A model generated the notes under the pieces. It did no database searches and was not told where the DNA came from. It was given only the letters and a program-made list of their open reading frames with translations. 64,000 nt of DNA, taken from positions 17,000,294-17,064,293 of the forward strand of contig OZ007505.1 of the NCBI GenBank assembly GCA_963931865.1, read 5' to 3'. Below, piece after piece: positions 1 through 10,186 of this stretch. The DNA comes from Axinella damicornis (taxonomy: Eukaryota > Porifera > Demospongiae > Axinellida > Axinellidae). The first letter of the stretch is position 1; the number at the start of each line of letters is the position of its first letter. Both the position numbers and the translations under genes were made by a program.

Positions 1-18
1 ATCCTCCCACACTGAGTG

Positions 19-53
19 TAGCCTCATTCCCGGGTCATGTGGGAACGAGGCTA
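19..53. mobile_element. 35-bp palindromic mini-insertion with 9-bp target duplication
   Basis: The segment starts TAGCCTCATTCCC and ends GGGAACGAGGCTA, so it is little more than two inverted termini. It is flanked by an exact 9-bp direct repeat, CACTGAGTG, at 10-18 and 54-62. The termini match the larger palindromic elements at 2389-2768 and 8706-9095. A 9-bp target duplication with inverted termini is typical of Mutator-like (MULE) elements; assignment to that superfamily is inference because no transposase of that type is in the window. Confidence 0.8.
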
Positions 54-62
54 CACTGAGTG

Positions 63-1013
63 TTGATACACTGTGCTTCATTATAACCTTCATACTTGAT
101 TTCAAGTTCACCTGTTATTCAATGTACAATTTCTGATTTTGTTGTACAATGGTACATGGTGGACGCAGAAATAGTTTATATAGCAGGTGCTGTAGGACTG
201 GTTTTGATTATGTTGTAAATACAGCTGTACATTGCATTCTGGGTTTTGAAGGCAAAACATAGATGTATTGTGTTCTATTTTTAGCACATTCAAAACAAAC
301 TCCCAATTGTTAGATTCTTTCAATCAATGTGATAATGCAAGTACTATTACCACTTACTCCCAGAGGATGAACGTTAGCAATTTAGCACATTGTGTCAAGG
401 CCTATCACCTCTGGCTTCCAGCATGCAAGAGGAAGTGCTCAGGGCATGCTAGCTGAACTGTGTGTGGGAGAGTGAGGCCAGTGTACCTGAGGTGTAGATC
501 ACCGTGGAGACTTTAGTTGGATTCCATCTGATTCTCAAGGATGTGGGAATGTGGCTACCAGGATGGCAGGCATACATGTTGCCAGATAGCTTTGTCCCCA
601 GGCTATCTCCTGCTGCACTTTCTTGACCACAGACTAGACCTACATGTACCGTATATATATATATATATATATACGGTCAGGAAAACAGAGTGAGAAAGAG
701 ACTTGGAAAGAGGCTAGTCATTTCTGTCGCATTACTAAAGACACATGTCATATGCTTCGTATGTAGTTCCAGGTCCAGTGTGGGTAACATGGTGATCTAC
801 GCATCCAGAGCCTCGAGTACATGGTACATAGTTTATTCTTCTGCTCCTCTGCCCCAGGGTCCCAGTGGCGTAGTAGATCTTTTGGTTTGAATCCCACATG
901 CAAACTGGATCCTGGATAGCTCTGTGGATTTGTTTCTCACTCTCCCGGCACCCCCAACAATGATTACATCATAGCATTGCTTCACATGTGATGTCTCTGT
1001 GATTCCTGCCCAG
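63..1013. other. Intronic sequence upstream of the first visible nibrin exon
   Basis: No exon that I can support lies here. I looked specifically for the FHA domain of nibrin, which should precede the exon at 1014, and found no match in either the coding or the opposite strand, so the FHA exons probably lie upstream of the window. A perfect AT-rich palindrome centred near 663 (CCGTATATAT through ATATATACGG) is the only conspicuous structure. Confidence 0.5.
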
Positions 1014-4000
1014 GTTGATATTTGAGCCGCTGGTGTTCTGCTGTTCTGGTATGGAGAGACAGGAGAAGTTGAAAGTGAAAGAACTCGCAAAGAGCCTAGG
1101 TATGCAATGTTTACATACATGTACATACAAGGTATTGTTCACTGTTGAACCAATTACATCATGCAAGACATGTAGAATAGGAACACTTCGACAACACGAC
1201 AACACGGAACAGCTACAGCATGAAGTCCTCACTGATTTCCAAAAACTGTATAACACCGGACAGAGCTCAAAGAAGCGCTGCTAGAATGTTAGTGTTAGGG
1301 TTGGGGCCAGGGTTAGCCCCACACAACCCTCAGCTCACACATTTTCATGGCGCTTGGATCCAATTCCTTCCAGAAGATTACATGTACATGTAAATGTATG
1401 TATGGCTCATCAACCTGTAGCCAATGATGTGTAGTCTACAGAGATAGACAATGTAGTACGGGTTTATACAGCTGTACCGTGCTTTCCTAGTGTTCATTCT
1501 GTTCCATGTTTAGTCACTGCTGAGTAATAACAAAGAACTGAAAACAAGTGAGATCCGTCCTGATGAGTTGAGGACAGAATGGCCCACTTTGGGGTCAGTG
1601 ATGTAGGATCGGTAATGTGGGGTCGGTCATGTGGGGGTCGGTAATGTGGGGTTGGTCATGTGGGGTTGGTCATGTGGGGGTCGGTAATGTGGGGTCGATG
1701 ATATGGGGGTCGGTGATGATGTGGGGGTTGGTAGTGTGGGGGTCGGTGGTCCGGGGGTTGGTGGTCCGGGGGTTGGTGATGTGGTGGTCGGTGATGTGGG
1801 GGTCGGTGATGTGGGGGTCGGTGATGTGGGGGTCGGTGGTTTGGGGGTCGGTTGGTAGTGTGGCCATGAGATCCATCCTGATGAGTTGAGGACACAATAA
1901 TGGCCCGCTTTGGGGTCGGTGATGTAGGATCGGTAATGTGGGGTCGGTCATGTGGGGTCGATGATGTGGGGGTTGATGATGTGGGGGTCGGTCATGTGGG
2001 GTTGGTCATGTGGGGGTCGATGATGTGGGGGCTGGTAGTGTGGGGGTTGGACCGGTCGGTGGTCTGGGGGTTGGTGGTCTGGGGGTTGGTGATGTGGGGG
2101 TCGGTGATGTGGGGGTCGGTGATGTGGGGGTCGGTGATGTGGGGGTCGGTCGGTCGGTAGTGTGGCCATGTAGCTGCATGTACAGCTTTAGTATGTAATT
2201 GCTGTGCCTGTGCAGCTGTAGCACTTATTGCAGGTGCCATGTAACTACCTGTGTACAGCTGTAGCATGTATTACTGGTGCCATGTAACTGTGTGTGTAGC
2301 TGTACTACCACTTAACTGCAGGTGCCATGTATCTACTACATGTACACGTACATGTATACATCTGTAGCCCTTACTGCAGACATTGTATTAGCCTCGTTCC
2401 CAGGTCCCACCCAGCTTTCGCTTGTAGTACAGGAGAGCCTGGTATGTTTCCTCACGTGAGCATTACGTAATCGACAAATGGCCAAACTTTTCAGAATGAA
2501 AAAGCGAAGTTTTGCGTCTTGTACAATACATGTTCAACACTTGTCTTTGACAGTTGCTGTTGCCCCCCGCTAAGTAAATACTATGGTAAGTTACCTCGTA
2601 CCTTTGCTCTTTTTGATGTTCTGAGCCCCAGTTCGCCACGTTCAATTACATGTAAGTCCTTTCTACCACCTTTCTACCCTCAACGTCACGCACGTGAGGA
2701 AACATACCTGGCCCTTCACGTTCCCTTTGTGCAACCGAAAGAGGTGCACAGGCCTGGGAACGAGGCTAACATTGTATTTGACTGCCCATACAGTTGCAGC
2801 ACAGTACAGTAGGTGATGCACTTGACTCTCTTTTTGCTATGTCCAGGGGCTAGTTTGGAGCCGGCATGGAGCTCAAAGTGTACTCACCTGGTTATGAACA
2901 CCATCAATGTCACCGTGAAGGTACAGCCCTCCCCAGTGTGCAATATGTGTTTCATTGCTTAGCTTGAGATATATGGGTTGGGCTGGGGCCCACCCCCTTA
3001 CTTGTGCCACTGTATCCACACATACATGTACATGACTTGTACACTGTCTTACATACATACATACATGTACACATGTACATACATACATGCATGCATACAT
3101 GTACACACACACACCACATTCAGGTGGTATCTGCTCTCTCCAGCTGTCGACCCATAGTGACCCCGGTCTGGCTGGAACAAGCAGTGACATGTTGGAGGGA
3201 GGGGAGAGTTCTCCCCAGCTGTGCCGCCTTTGAGCCAGAAGTGAGTGACAGCAACATTGGCAGTGGCTCGAAAGAGGTGTCCTTCCAGCCAGATTTCAAG
3301 AGATCGTCACTGCTTCAGGACAAGGTGTTCTACTTTCTCACCAAGAAACAGGTACTGGGGTGTCTAACCATACCATTTTGTACTTTTATATAAGCCTTGA
3401 GTCTGAACTCTCCCATCTCCCTTTTGCCCCCCCCCCCCCCCCCCCACTTCACTTCCCTCCTTCTCTCCTTCCCTTCCCTGCTTCACTCCCCCCTTCCTTC
3501 CTCTCTTCCTTCCCTCCTTCCTTCCTGCCCTCCTCCACTCCCACCTCCTTCCCTCTCCTCCACTCCCACCTCCTCCCCTCCATCCATCCTTCCTTCCCTC
3601 CCCTCCATCCTTCCTTCCTTACCTCCCCTCCTTCCTTCCCTCTCCTCCTCCACTCCCACCTCCTTCCCTCTCCTCCACTCCCACCTCCTTCCCTCCCCTC
3701 CTCCCCCCACCCCTCCTTCCCTCCTTCCTCTCATTTTCCTCCTCTTTCCTCCGCCTTTCTCCCAGTATACCACCCTGCAGACTTGTGTGAAGAGTGCTGG
3801 TGCAGTTTGTCAGCTGGCTGCTTCCTCTGATCACCCTCCCCTCCAGTCACTGCTGGCAGACCAGTCCATTGTGCTGGCTGTGGACAGCGAGAGTTTGTCC
3901 CAGCTGACGACAGAGGAGCAGAACTGGGTGGAGCAAGTCAACAGCTTCCTCAGAAGGTATACAATGTAGTAGAAAGAGTATTGTGAGATGAACTGTCTGT

Positions 4001-7000
4001 ACAAATATTGTTCCCAGTCCCTAATCTTTGGTTCGGATTGAGATTGGTGTGTATGTGGATAGTTTTGCGTCATTTGCTCTAATGAGAGATCGGTTTGTTC
4101 GGCAGATCGTACGGTACATGTACCGTAGTGTCCCGTTAATACGCCCCCCCCCCCCCCTATTTTGTCACTACATCCTGCCCAAAGAGGGGAGGGGGCGTAT
4201 TTTTGAGTACGCAATTAGTCTCAATTATACGCCCCCTCAAAAAGTTTTGCTACGTTTATGACACGCACTGCCAAGGTTCATGTTCACAGTTACAAAAGTA
4301 CAAACGATCGCCAGTACTGTTCGTGGTCATCATGCGTGGTCTCCCTACATCGGCGAGAAGAGCTGCCACTTTAACTCGAGGGCCATATATACATTCACGA
4401 CAACTTCGTTGTAGCCATCCTCCCTCAAGAACAGCAATACTGTCGGTCATGAACCACGGACCATTTCTTGGTATTTTCTGCGGAAGAGTGGCAGTGTGAT
4501 GACTGGTACCGTCGGCATCAGGAGCGCATAATGAGGTAGCGAGCGGAAGGAAGGGAGGAGCGTGAAACGACCACGCAAAAGATTAAAAATTGAAAACTTT
4601 CCCACGGTAGTCCCGTTACTATTTTTAGCTCGCACGTGTATTGTTGTTTTTCTGTGATGCCATTGCATTGACTACAGCGACGGGCCAAATCTCGATGGGA
4701 GAGAGAGAAGAGAGAGAGAAGATAGTGTCCGTAACTTCGTAAGTGTCGCGGGATGTTTCCCAGCAGTCATGAACTCCAAAAAAACACAAGGGGCGGTTCT
4801 TTCCACTAGTCGAGACGCCCGCTTGACTGTGTGGAGCGGCTCGATCGACTGCATCGTCGTACAGCACTTTGTCGAGGTCTGTCACTACCAGTATGTCATT
4901 CCCCTGCTTCGCTACAATTGGAGTCTTGATACTGGCTTTTTCTCTGTCTTCTAGTAGTCGTCATCCTTGAGTCTCCGTACACGTGCGAGCTAAAAATAGT
5001 AACGGGACTACCGTGGGAAAGTTTTCAATTTTTAATCTTTTGCGTGGTCGTTTCACGCTCCTCCCTTCCTTCCGCTCGCTTCCTCATTATGCGCTCCTGT
5101 CGGCATCAACGGTGACTACTATACTCGATCTGAGAGTCAGAGACGATCTGCGAAGTTGCGCATGTGTAGGTTAGATATTCCAGAAGACGCTCACCAGGGG
5201 GGCGTTTAACGAGTCAAACTACCCTGTGCAGGAACTTCGGCGAAAAATAGGGGGAGGGCGTATTTTCGAAGGGGGCGTATTAGCGGGACACTACGGTATG
5301 TTCATAGAAGTCTACATGTATTTGTACTACCGTATGGCCGGAAAATTTGGCAGGGAATTTAATTTGGCGGTTTGGCGGATTATGAACGCACCGCCAAATT
5401 AAATTCCGCCAATATTTTGTCATAACATGTGTGGGCGGGGTCTCGTAGCGAACGCTCGAGCTAGCTAGCAGCTAAGCTCTCGCGCAAGCACTCATAATAC
5501 TATAGTACCTCTGTCTCTGATCTGCCAGAAATAGCGAGCAAGCAGCTGATCGGCCAGAAATAGTGAGCAAGCAGCTGACATCTTCTTGGGTACATGGCCG
5601 ACGATGGCGCTCCGCCGCATCACTGCTACTGTGTACCACTCGCACGGCAGTTCCTCTCCTACACTCGCATCCCAGAGGTTTTTGTAGACGTGGTACCTCG
5701 AACACAGTTCTCCACCGCAAACTCGGACTCCATCGCAGCCTACCGACACAAGATCTCAGTACCACCGGCACGGCATCTGCGGCCGGCCGTGCAGTTAGTA
5801 TGATGTCATTCTCGCTCTGCAAATTTCCAAATCCACCAAATTTTAATCCGCCAAATGCGATTCACAGCCTTTTAGAGCCAATCCGCCAAATTTAATTCCC
5901 GCCAAATTTTCCGGCCATACAGTATATACACGTATAAGCTTGTGAGCTCATCTCCTCCGTCCTCTTCCTCCTCCTCATCTCCCTGCAGCCAGGAGCTGAG
6001 GCCAGTGATGGACTCTGAGATAGGGTTTGCCCTCCTGCACAAATCCATAGAAAACTACTGCAACCCCAGGAGCACTGCAGGTGCTGTCCTCATTCCAAGT
6101 TGTTTGTACCGATTCCATTCCAAGTCCTGCCTGCCATGTCCTTGTTCCCATCTCCAACTTGTGTTCCATTCCAAGTTGAATTGATTCCATGATACCTACT
6201 TTGGAAGGAGCAAGAGCCATACACCCTGTATACATGTACAATGTATGTACAAGCTAGCTATGAGGTAAGCAGTGAGACTGAACGACCCTTCTCTCTCCCA
6301 TTGTGCAGACTCTCCCTCGGTGTCCGACCACCTCCCACCTCCCAGCCTCTCCCAGCAGCTCCCCCTCTCCTACCTTACCGCCACCAACCCCCTCCCCTGT
6401 ACCCAGGAGTCCTCCCAGGCCAACGTCACCGTATACGCCCCCGACACAGAACTCACACAGCAATCACTAGCAGCCAGACAGAAGCGACGCGGTGGTGACG
6501 GAGATGGCACCACGAGCCAAAGAGATGCAGTCACTAAAATCGATGAGACAATTTTGCTCGGAAATAAATCCCCCAAACCATCCGCAGCTGGTGGTGCTAG
6601 TGCTAATGTGGCTGCCAAGGGAGAGACACTGGACGCTATGTCTGATATTGGCTATGGCATTGATGACAGACGCTTCCCTCCAGCAGAAGTCAAAAGTAAA
6701 CTTGACAAGAAACCACTGCTCACCAGCATACGGAGCTTTGGAGAGAGTAGTCCATCATCAAAATCACATCATCTGAAAGAGCCACCAACTCAGCATGGAC
6801 AACAGTCCCTGGAATCTGTTGTTGAGGACTCACAACCTGACTCTGAAATACTCACCAACACAGTCCTACCTGGTTTGAGGAAACCTACTGTCACGTCCTT
6901 GGCTGGAAACCGGGGTGGGGTAGTAGCGCCCTTCTCTGTGGAGACAAACCACTCCCTCCCAGAAAGTGATCCTAGCATTCTCGTCCCAAGCACTCTGACC

Positions 7001-10000
7001 CCAAGGTCTCAGGAGAAGTCTCTCCCTGATTCTGGCTTGATCTCTACACTCTTCAAGGGTAAGAGAAGGAAGAGAGAGCTGATTCACGATGACGGCCCAC
7101 AAGAGTCTCAGAGAGAGAGCAAGAGGAGTAGGCACGTAGACAGCGACCACAGGAGAGAAGGACTGAAGAACGAGCAACAGAGCATGGGGGACCCAACGGG
7201 AGCAGCAACGGGAGCTAGCTTGTTCTCTGGGCCGCGGTCTACAAGAAGTAGGGGTAAAGTCAAACAGCCAGAAAGAGGGAAGACCAATGATGACGGTGTT
7301 GGTTCAGAGACCAAGGAGACTGGAACAGCTAGGCTACATCACTCAGTAATGGCTGTTCGCAATAAGGCTGGACCCGAGACTGAAGAAGAACGTGATGAAG
7401 CTTCACTGGCTGCTACCTCTAAGAACGTTGATAAATCTTTAAGTCTGTCTACTCCGAGAACACCCAAGAAGAGACCGCGTGAAGATCACTCCTCCACGTC
7501 TCCTTTCCTCAGCACCAGGAAACACCGGAAGGTTGAGGCGATAATAATAGGTCCACCTACAAATGAAGACGATGCAAATGCGACCACCAATACCTCAACG
7601 TTAGGAACAGCTGCTGCATCCCTCACAGATAACCCCGCCACACTTAGTTGTACACAGCACACACAAAACACGTCCAAACTAGCCACCGGAACTGGGCTGG
7701 TCACACCCTTCACCTGTTTGACCTTCCCAGTGGGCGTGGTCTGCAGTACTGGTGGTAAGAGGACGAAGGCAAGCACCAGCACCAACGCTGATATTTGGAA
7801 CGATGATAATACAATGCTCGGAAGAGGAGAGGGTGAGGATCCATTGGGATTCCAGGAACCTCCTCGGAAAAACTACAAACCTGTGTGCACAGAGGATGGT
7901 TTCATCCTGGCAAGGAGCAAGCCAAAACTGCAGGTGGGCAGACAATAAACGTTAAACGTCTGATGTAGTGCAGAAGCTCAATTGCACGATTTAAGTGTGA
8001 AGCCTCAGTTGATACCAATGATGAAATGTCTATTGCTACTAGTGTTTCCCCCAAAGCTGACAGGAAGGGGGGGGGGGGGGGGGGGGGGGGGGCAAAACTG
8101 ATCAGGTCAAAGACTTGATGCATTCCGATGACCACATCAAAGGGGGAGGGGACACTCCGGTACCCCCCTTCGGAGAACACAGATTGCTGCAGTCAGGTGA
8201 TATTGTTCTCTGTACAGGTGTCACGACTACAGAGGCTGGGACTGCTCTCCAGTGGCAGTGGTGGGGGCGTGCATGGTGAGGGAGAAGAGAGTTCTGCTCC
8301 TACTGCACTGGTGGACATCACTTTTGTCAGCCTAGTGGCAGGGAGGGGGAGGAGGAGAGGGGTGGATGATGGGAGTGAAGAGGAAGAGGCGGCACAGACA
8401 GCCGTGAAGAATTTCAAGAAGTTCAGAAAGGTACGTGTACAGTGGCTTAAATAATAGTCAATGTACTGCATCCAATGATCAAAAGAAGCCTACTAGCCTG
8501 CCCATCCTCCGCGTAGACTAGATTGATAGTCTGCAGGACTCCTGCTCTTCAGTTGTTGACAAGGAGGTGGAATCAGCATGAATATGGTATACCACTTGGA
8601 GTATAAACAATATCCTTTTACTCTCAGCTGTGCATTTCATGGGTAAACCATGGAGTGGAGGGCATCAGTGTCCTCATATTAGCCTCGCTCATGGTATAGA
8701 AGTTGTAGCCTCGTTCCCAGGCCCACACGCAAAACGTGGAAGAGGGCCTGGTGACACTTTGCAAAATTCCCGTATGTGCACAGTCAGCATAACTGTGTAA
8801 GCGTTTACATTCCTTACTTGGATGCATTCGAAATCACGCGGAAGGTAGCTGTTGGTGATGGCTAAGTAGAAAGTCCTTGCCAAGGAGCGACCAGAGGTAA
8901 GTCTTGAAGGCTAGAACAGCGGTTTTATCAAATGGCTACACTTTTCAAATGTAATTACTACGCAATAATTGGCAATGGACGAACGTGATTCGCCTACCCG
9001 AAATCAAGACTGCTGAGCTCAGCACATACGGGAATTTTGCCAAGTGTCACCAGGCCCACTTCCGCATTTCACGTGTGGGCCTGGGAACGAGGCTAGAACA
9101 AGATGGTCTGAATTGAGGTGGGGCTGACCTGGGAATGGGACCAATTTATCTACCAAGGGACTTCATTCCCTCCACAGGTGAGGCACACTGATGGTGGCAT
9201 CCCAAGGATACTCAGTCTGGTGCAGTATGTCCCGTCAGCCAACCAGGAGCTACCGGACTGGGACGTGGATGTCAGAGGAGTGAGTGTACGTGTATGTGTG
9301 TATAGTGTAGTCTGGGATAAGGCAGCCACACATCAGTAGATACCGGTCAGAAGGCATATTTCTGATTGGAGCGAGCCTGAGTGAGCCCCACACTAGTGTG
9401 ACTTCATTGCATAGTGCTTGCTTGCTTGCTTGGACCGACCATTTGCCGGAAATTTTAAATCAGTGGATTTCACTTGCGCGTGCACAATATGAACGAACCC
9501 TACGTACTTCCTCGATGCAAGGACACGAAGGACCTAGGCATAGTGAACAGTCTAACTGTTTGATGGACAATGGCGACAACAAAGACAGAGTAGCAACAAA
9601 AGCTGGGCGCGGAGGCCTGGGAACGTGGCTTATCTATTCATTGGCTAGTGAACCATGAACATAATTTCTACCTCCTCGGTGGCAGCAACAAAGACGGAGA
9701 CAGCTCGTAGACCTACCGCCATGGCCGGTAACGTACCTGCTAGACTGCTTCAGCTAACGCTAACCTGACTCACAGTAACTGTTGCTGTGATGTGCACCAG
9801 CGTATGTTTAGGGTCACATTCTGATCACAGTCATGTGAATCATTGCAACTGCTCCTTGCATGTCCTGAAGTGCATGCACTAGTCTCAGTTACATACACAC
9901 AAGGCAAAATGCTTGAATTGAAGCTAAGGGAGTACGCCTGGGAATGAGGCTAGGATGTACACTTAGAAAAGTTCCTTCTTTAGTCTTGGTCCCAGACTTG

Positions 10001-10186
10001 GGTATTGCCAATGCAGGTCTTTTTTAGCATTGTCGTCAGTTGGAGGGACTGAGGGTGCCAACAAACCACAGACTTTATGATCTGGTATCTTCACAGGTGG
10101 ATGAACGTAATTCAAGAACAGAAGAATCCTCCCAGGACTTGTTTCAATTCACTCTGCGTCCCAAGAGAAAGAGGACTGTGCCTTGA
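1014..10186 (+). CDS. NBN: Nibrin (MRE11-RAD50-NBN complex subunit), 5'-partial, nine exons
   Basis: Nibrin recruits MRE11-RAD50 and ATM to DNA double-strand breaks in the nucleus. Exons I place: 1014-1099, 2847-2920, 3124-3351, 3766-3956, 5989-6080, 6309-7933, 8218-8430, 9178-9279, 10097-10186. All introns are GT-AG and phases join without a stop, giving 899 codons plus TGA. The first exon (LIFEPLVFCCS) is the end of the FHA segment. Exons 2-3 encode BRCT1 (CTHLVMNTINVTVK, then CRPIVTPVWLEQA). Exons 4-6 encode BRCT2, with QELRPVMDSEIGFALL like human QGLRPIPEAEIGLAVI. The 1.6-kb exon is low-complexity, Ser/Thr-rich, with basic nuclear-localisation-like stretches. KNFKKFRK at the end of exon 7 matches the vertebrate Mre11-binding motif KNFKKFKK. 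The last exon, with EESSQDLFQFTLRPKRKR, matches the acidic/FxF ATM-binding tail. The visible part is already longer than whole human nibrin (754 aa) because of the disordered exon. The FHA exons lie outside the window. Confidence 0.93.
1553..2165. repeat. Minisatellite, GTCGGTGATGTGGG-type, in two higher-order blocks
   Basis: A G-rich strand-asymmetric array in a nibrin intron, built from 14-15 bp units such as GTGATGTGGGGGTCG. It consists of two higher-order blocks, each beginning with the same single-copy lead-in (TGATGAGTTGAGGACA at about 1561 and 1879), so a block of about 310 bp was itself duplicated. Open frames across it encode only repetitive peptides and are not genes. Confidence 0.9.
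2389..2768. mobile_element. Palindromic transposon (MITE), 380 bp, 9-bp target duplication
   Basis: Left end TAGCCTCGTTCCCAGG, right end CCTGGGAACGAGGCTA, with further internal inverted homology (CTCACGTGAGGAAACATACC near the right and its complement near the left). Exact 9-bp target duplication ACATTGTAT at 2380-2388 and 2769-2777. It lies in a nibrin intron just 78 bp before exon 2847-2920. Confidence 0.88.
3421..3765. repeat. 345-bp polypyrimidine tract running into a splice acceptor
   Basis: Apart from isolated bases, this stretch of the nibrin intron is pure C/T on the + strand, starting with about 18 consecutive C and continuing as CCTTCC/CTCCACTCCCACCTC repeats up to the acceptor CCCAG at 3761-3765. 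It is effectively a giant polypyrimidine tract for exon 3766-3956. Such mirror-like homopurine/homopyrimidine tracts can adopt triplex (H-DNA) structures; that is established for the sequence class, not shown here. Confidence 0.9.
4121..5298. mobile_element. Foldback element with TACCGTAGTGTCCCG termini
   Basis: Left terminus TACCGTAGTGTCCCGTTAAT followed by ACGCCCCC; right terminus GGGGGCGTATTAGCGGGACACTACGGTA. The near-perfect inverted ends enclose further partially inverted GGGGGCGTATTTT blocks and a nested inverted-repeat element at 4532-5094. The flanks give no clear target duplication. It lies in a nibrin intron. No coding sequence is recognisable inside. Confidence 0.75.
4532..5094. 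mobile_element. Nested inverted-repeat element with ~100-bp arms
   Basis: The sequence from about 4532 to 4637 (GCGAGCGGAAGGAAGG through TTTTTAGCTCGCACGTG) recurs almost perfectly as reverse complement at about 4979-5094. The two arms flank a central segment of about 340 bp with no gene. It sits inside the foldback element 4121-5298, so either it inserted there or the two are one complex element. Confidence 0.75.
5328..5923. mobile_element. Palindromic element with GTATGGCCGGAAAATTTGGC termini
   Basis: Left end CGTATGGCCGGAAAATTTGGC, right end GCCAAATTTTCCGGCCATACAG, with repeated GGCGGATT / AATCCGCC subterminal motifs on both sides (GGAATTTAATTTGGCGG). It is a non-autonomous inverted-repeat element ending about 65 bp before nibrin exon 5989-6080. 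No target duplication is clear. Confidence 0.75.
8706..9095. mobile_element. Palindromic transposon (MITE) in nibrin intron
   Basis: Left end TAGCCTCGTTCCCAGGCCCAC, right end GTGGGCCTGGGAACGAGGCTA. Long inverted arms include GCCTGGTGACACTT and AATTCCCGTATGTGC with their complements. It is the same family as 2389-2768. The flanks (TAGAAGTTG / GAACAAGAT) do not form a clean 9-bp duplication, so the ends may have decayed. Its counterpart in copy 2 is 33130-33519. Confidence 0.8.

Noticed and set aside
855..900. tRNA-like or SINE-like promoter (TGGCGTAGTAG and GGTTTGAATCC)
   Set aside because: The two boxes are only about 16 bp apart, too close for a functional A/B-box pair, and no cloverleaf forms.
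1617..2267. Several repetitive frames on both strands in the G-rich minisatellite
   Set aside because: They follow from the repeat unit having no stop codon; peptide composition is trivial and there is no start context.
3360..3969. Overlapping Pro/Ser/Leu-rich frames of 156 and 190 codons
   Set aside because: They are translations of the polypyrimidine tract; only 3766-3956 is a real nibrin exon.
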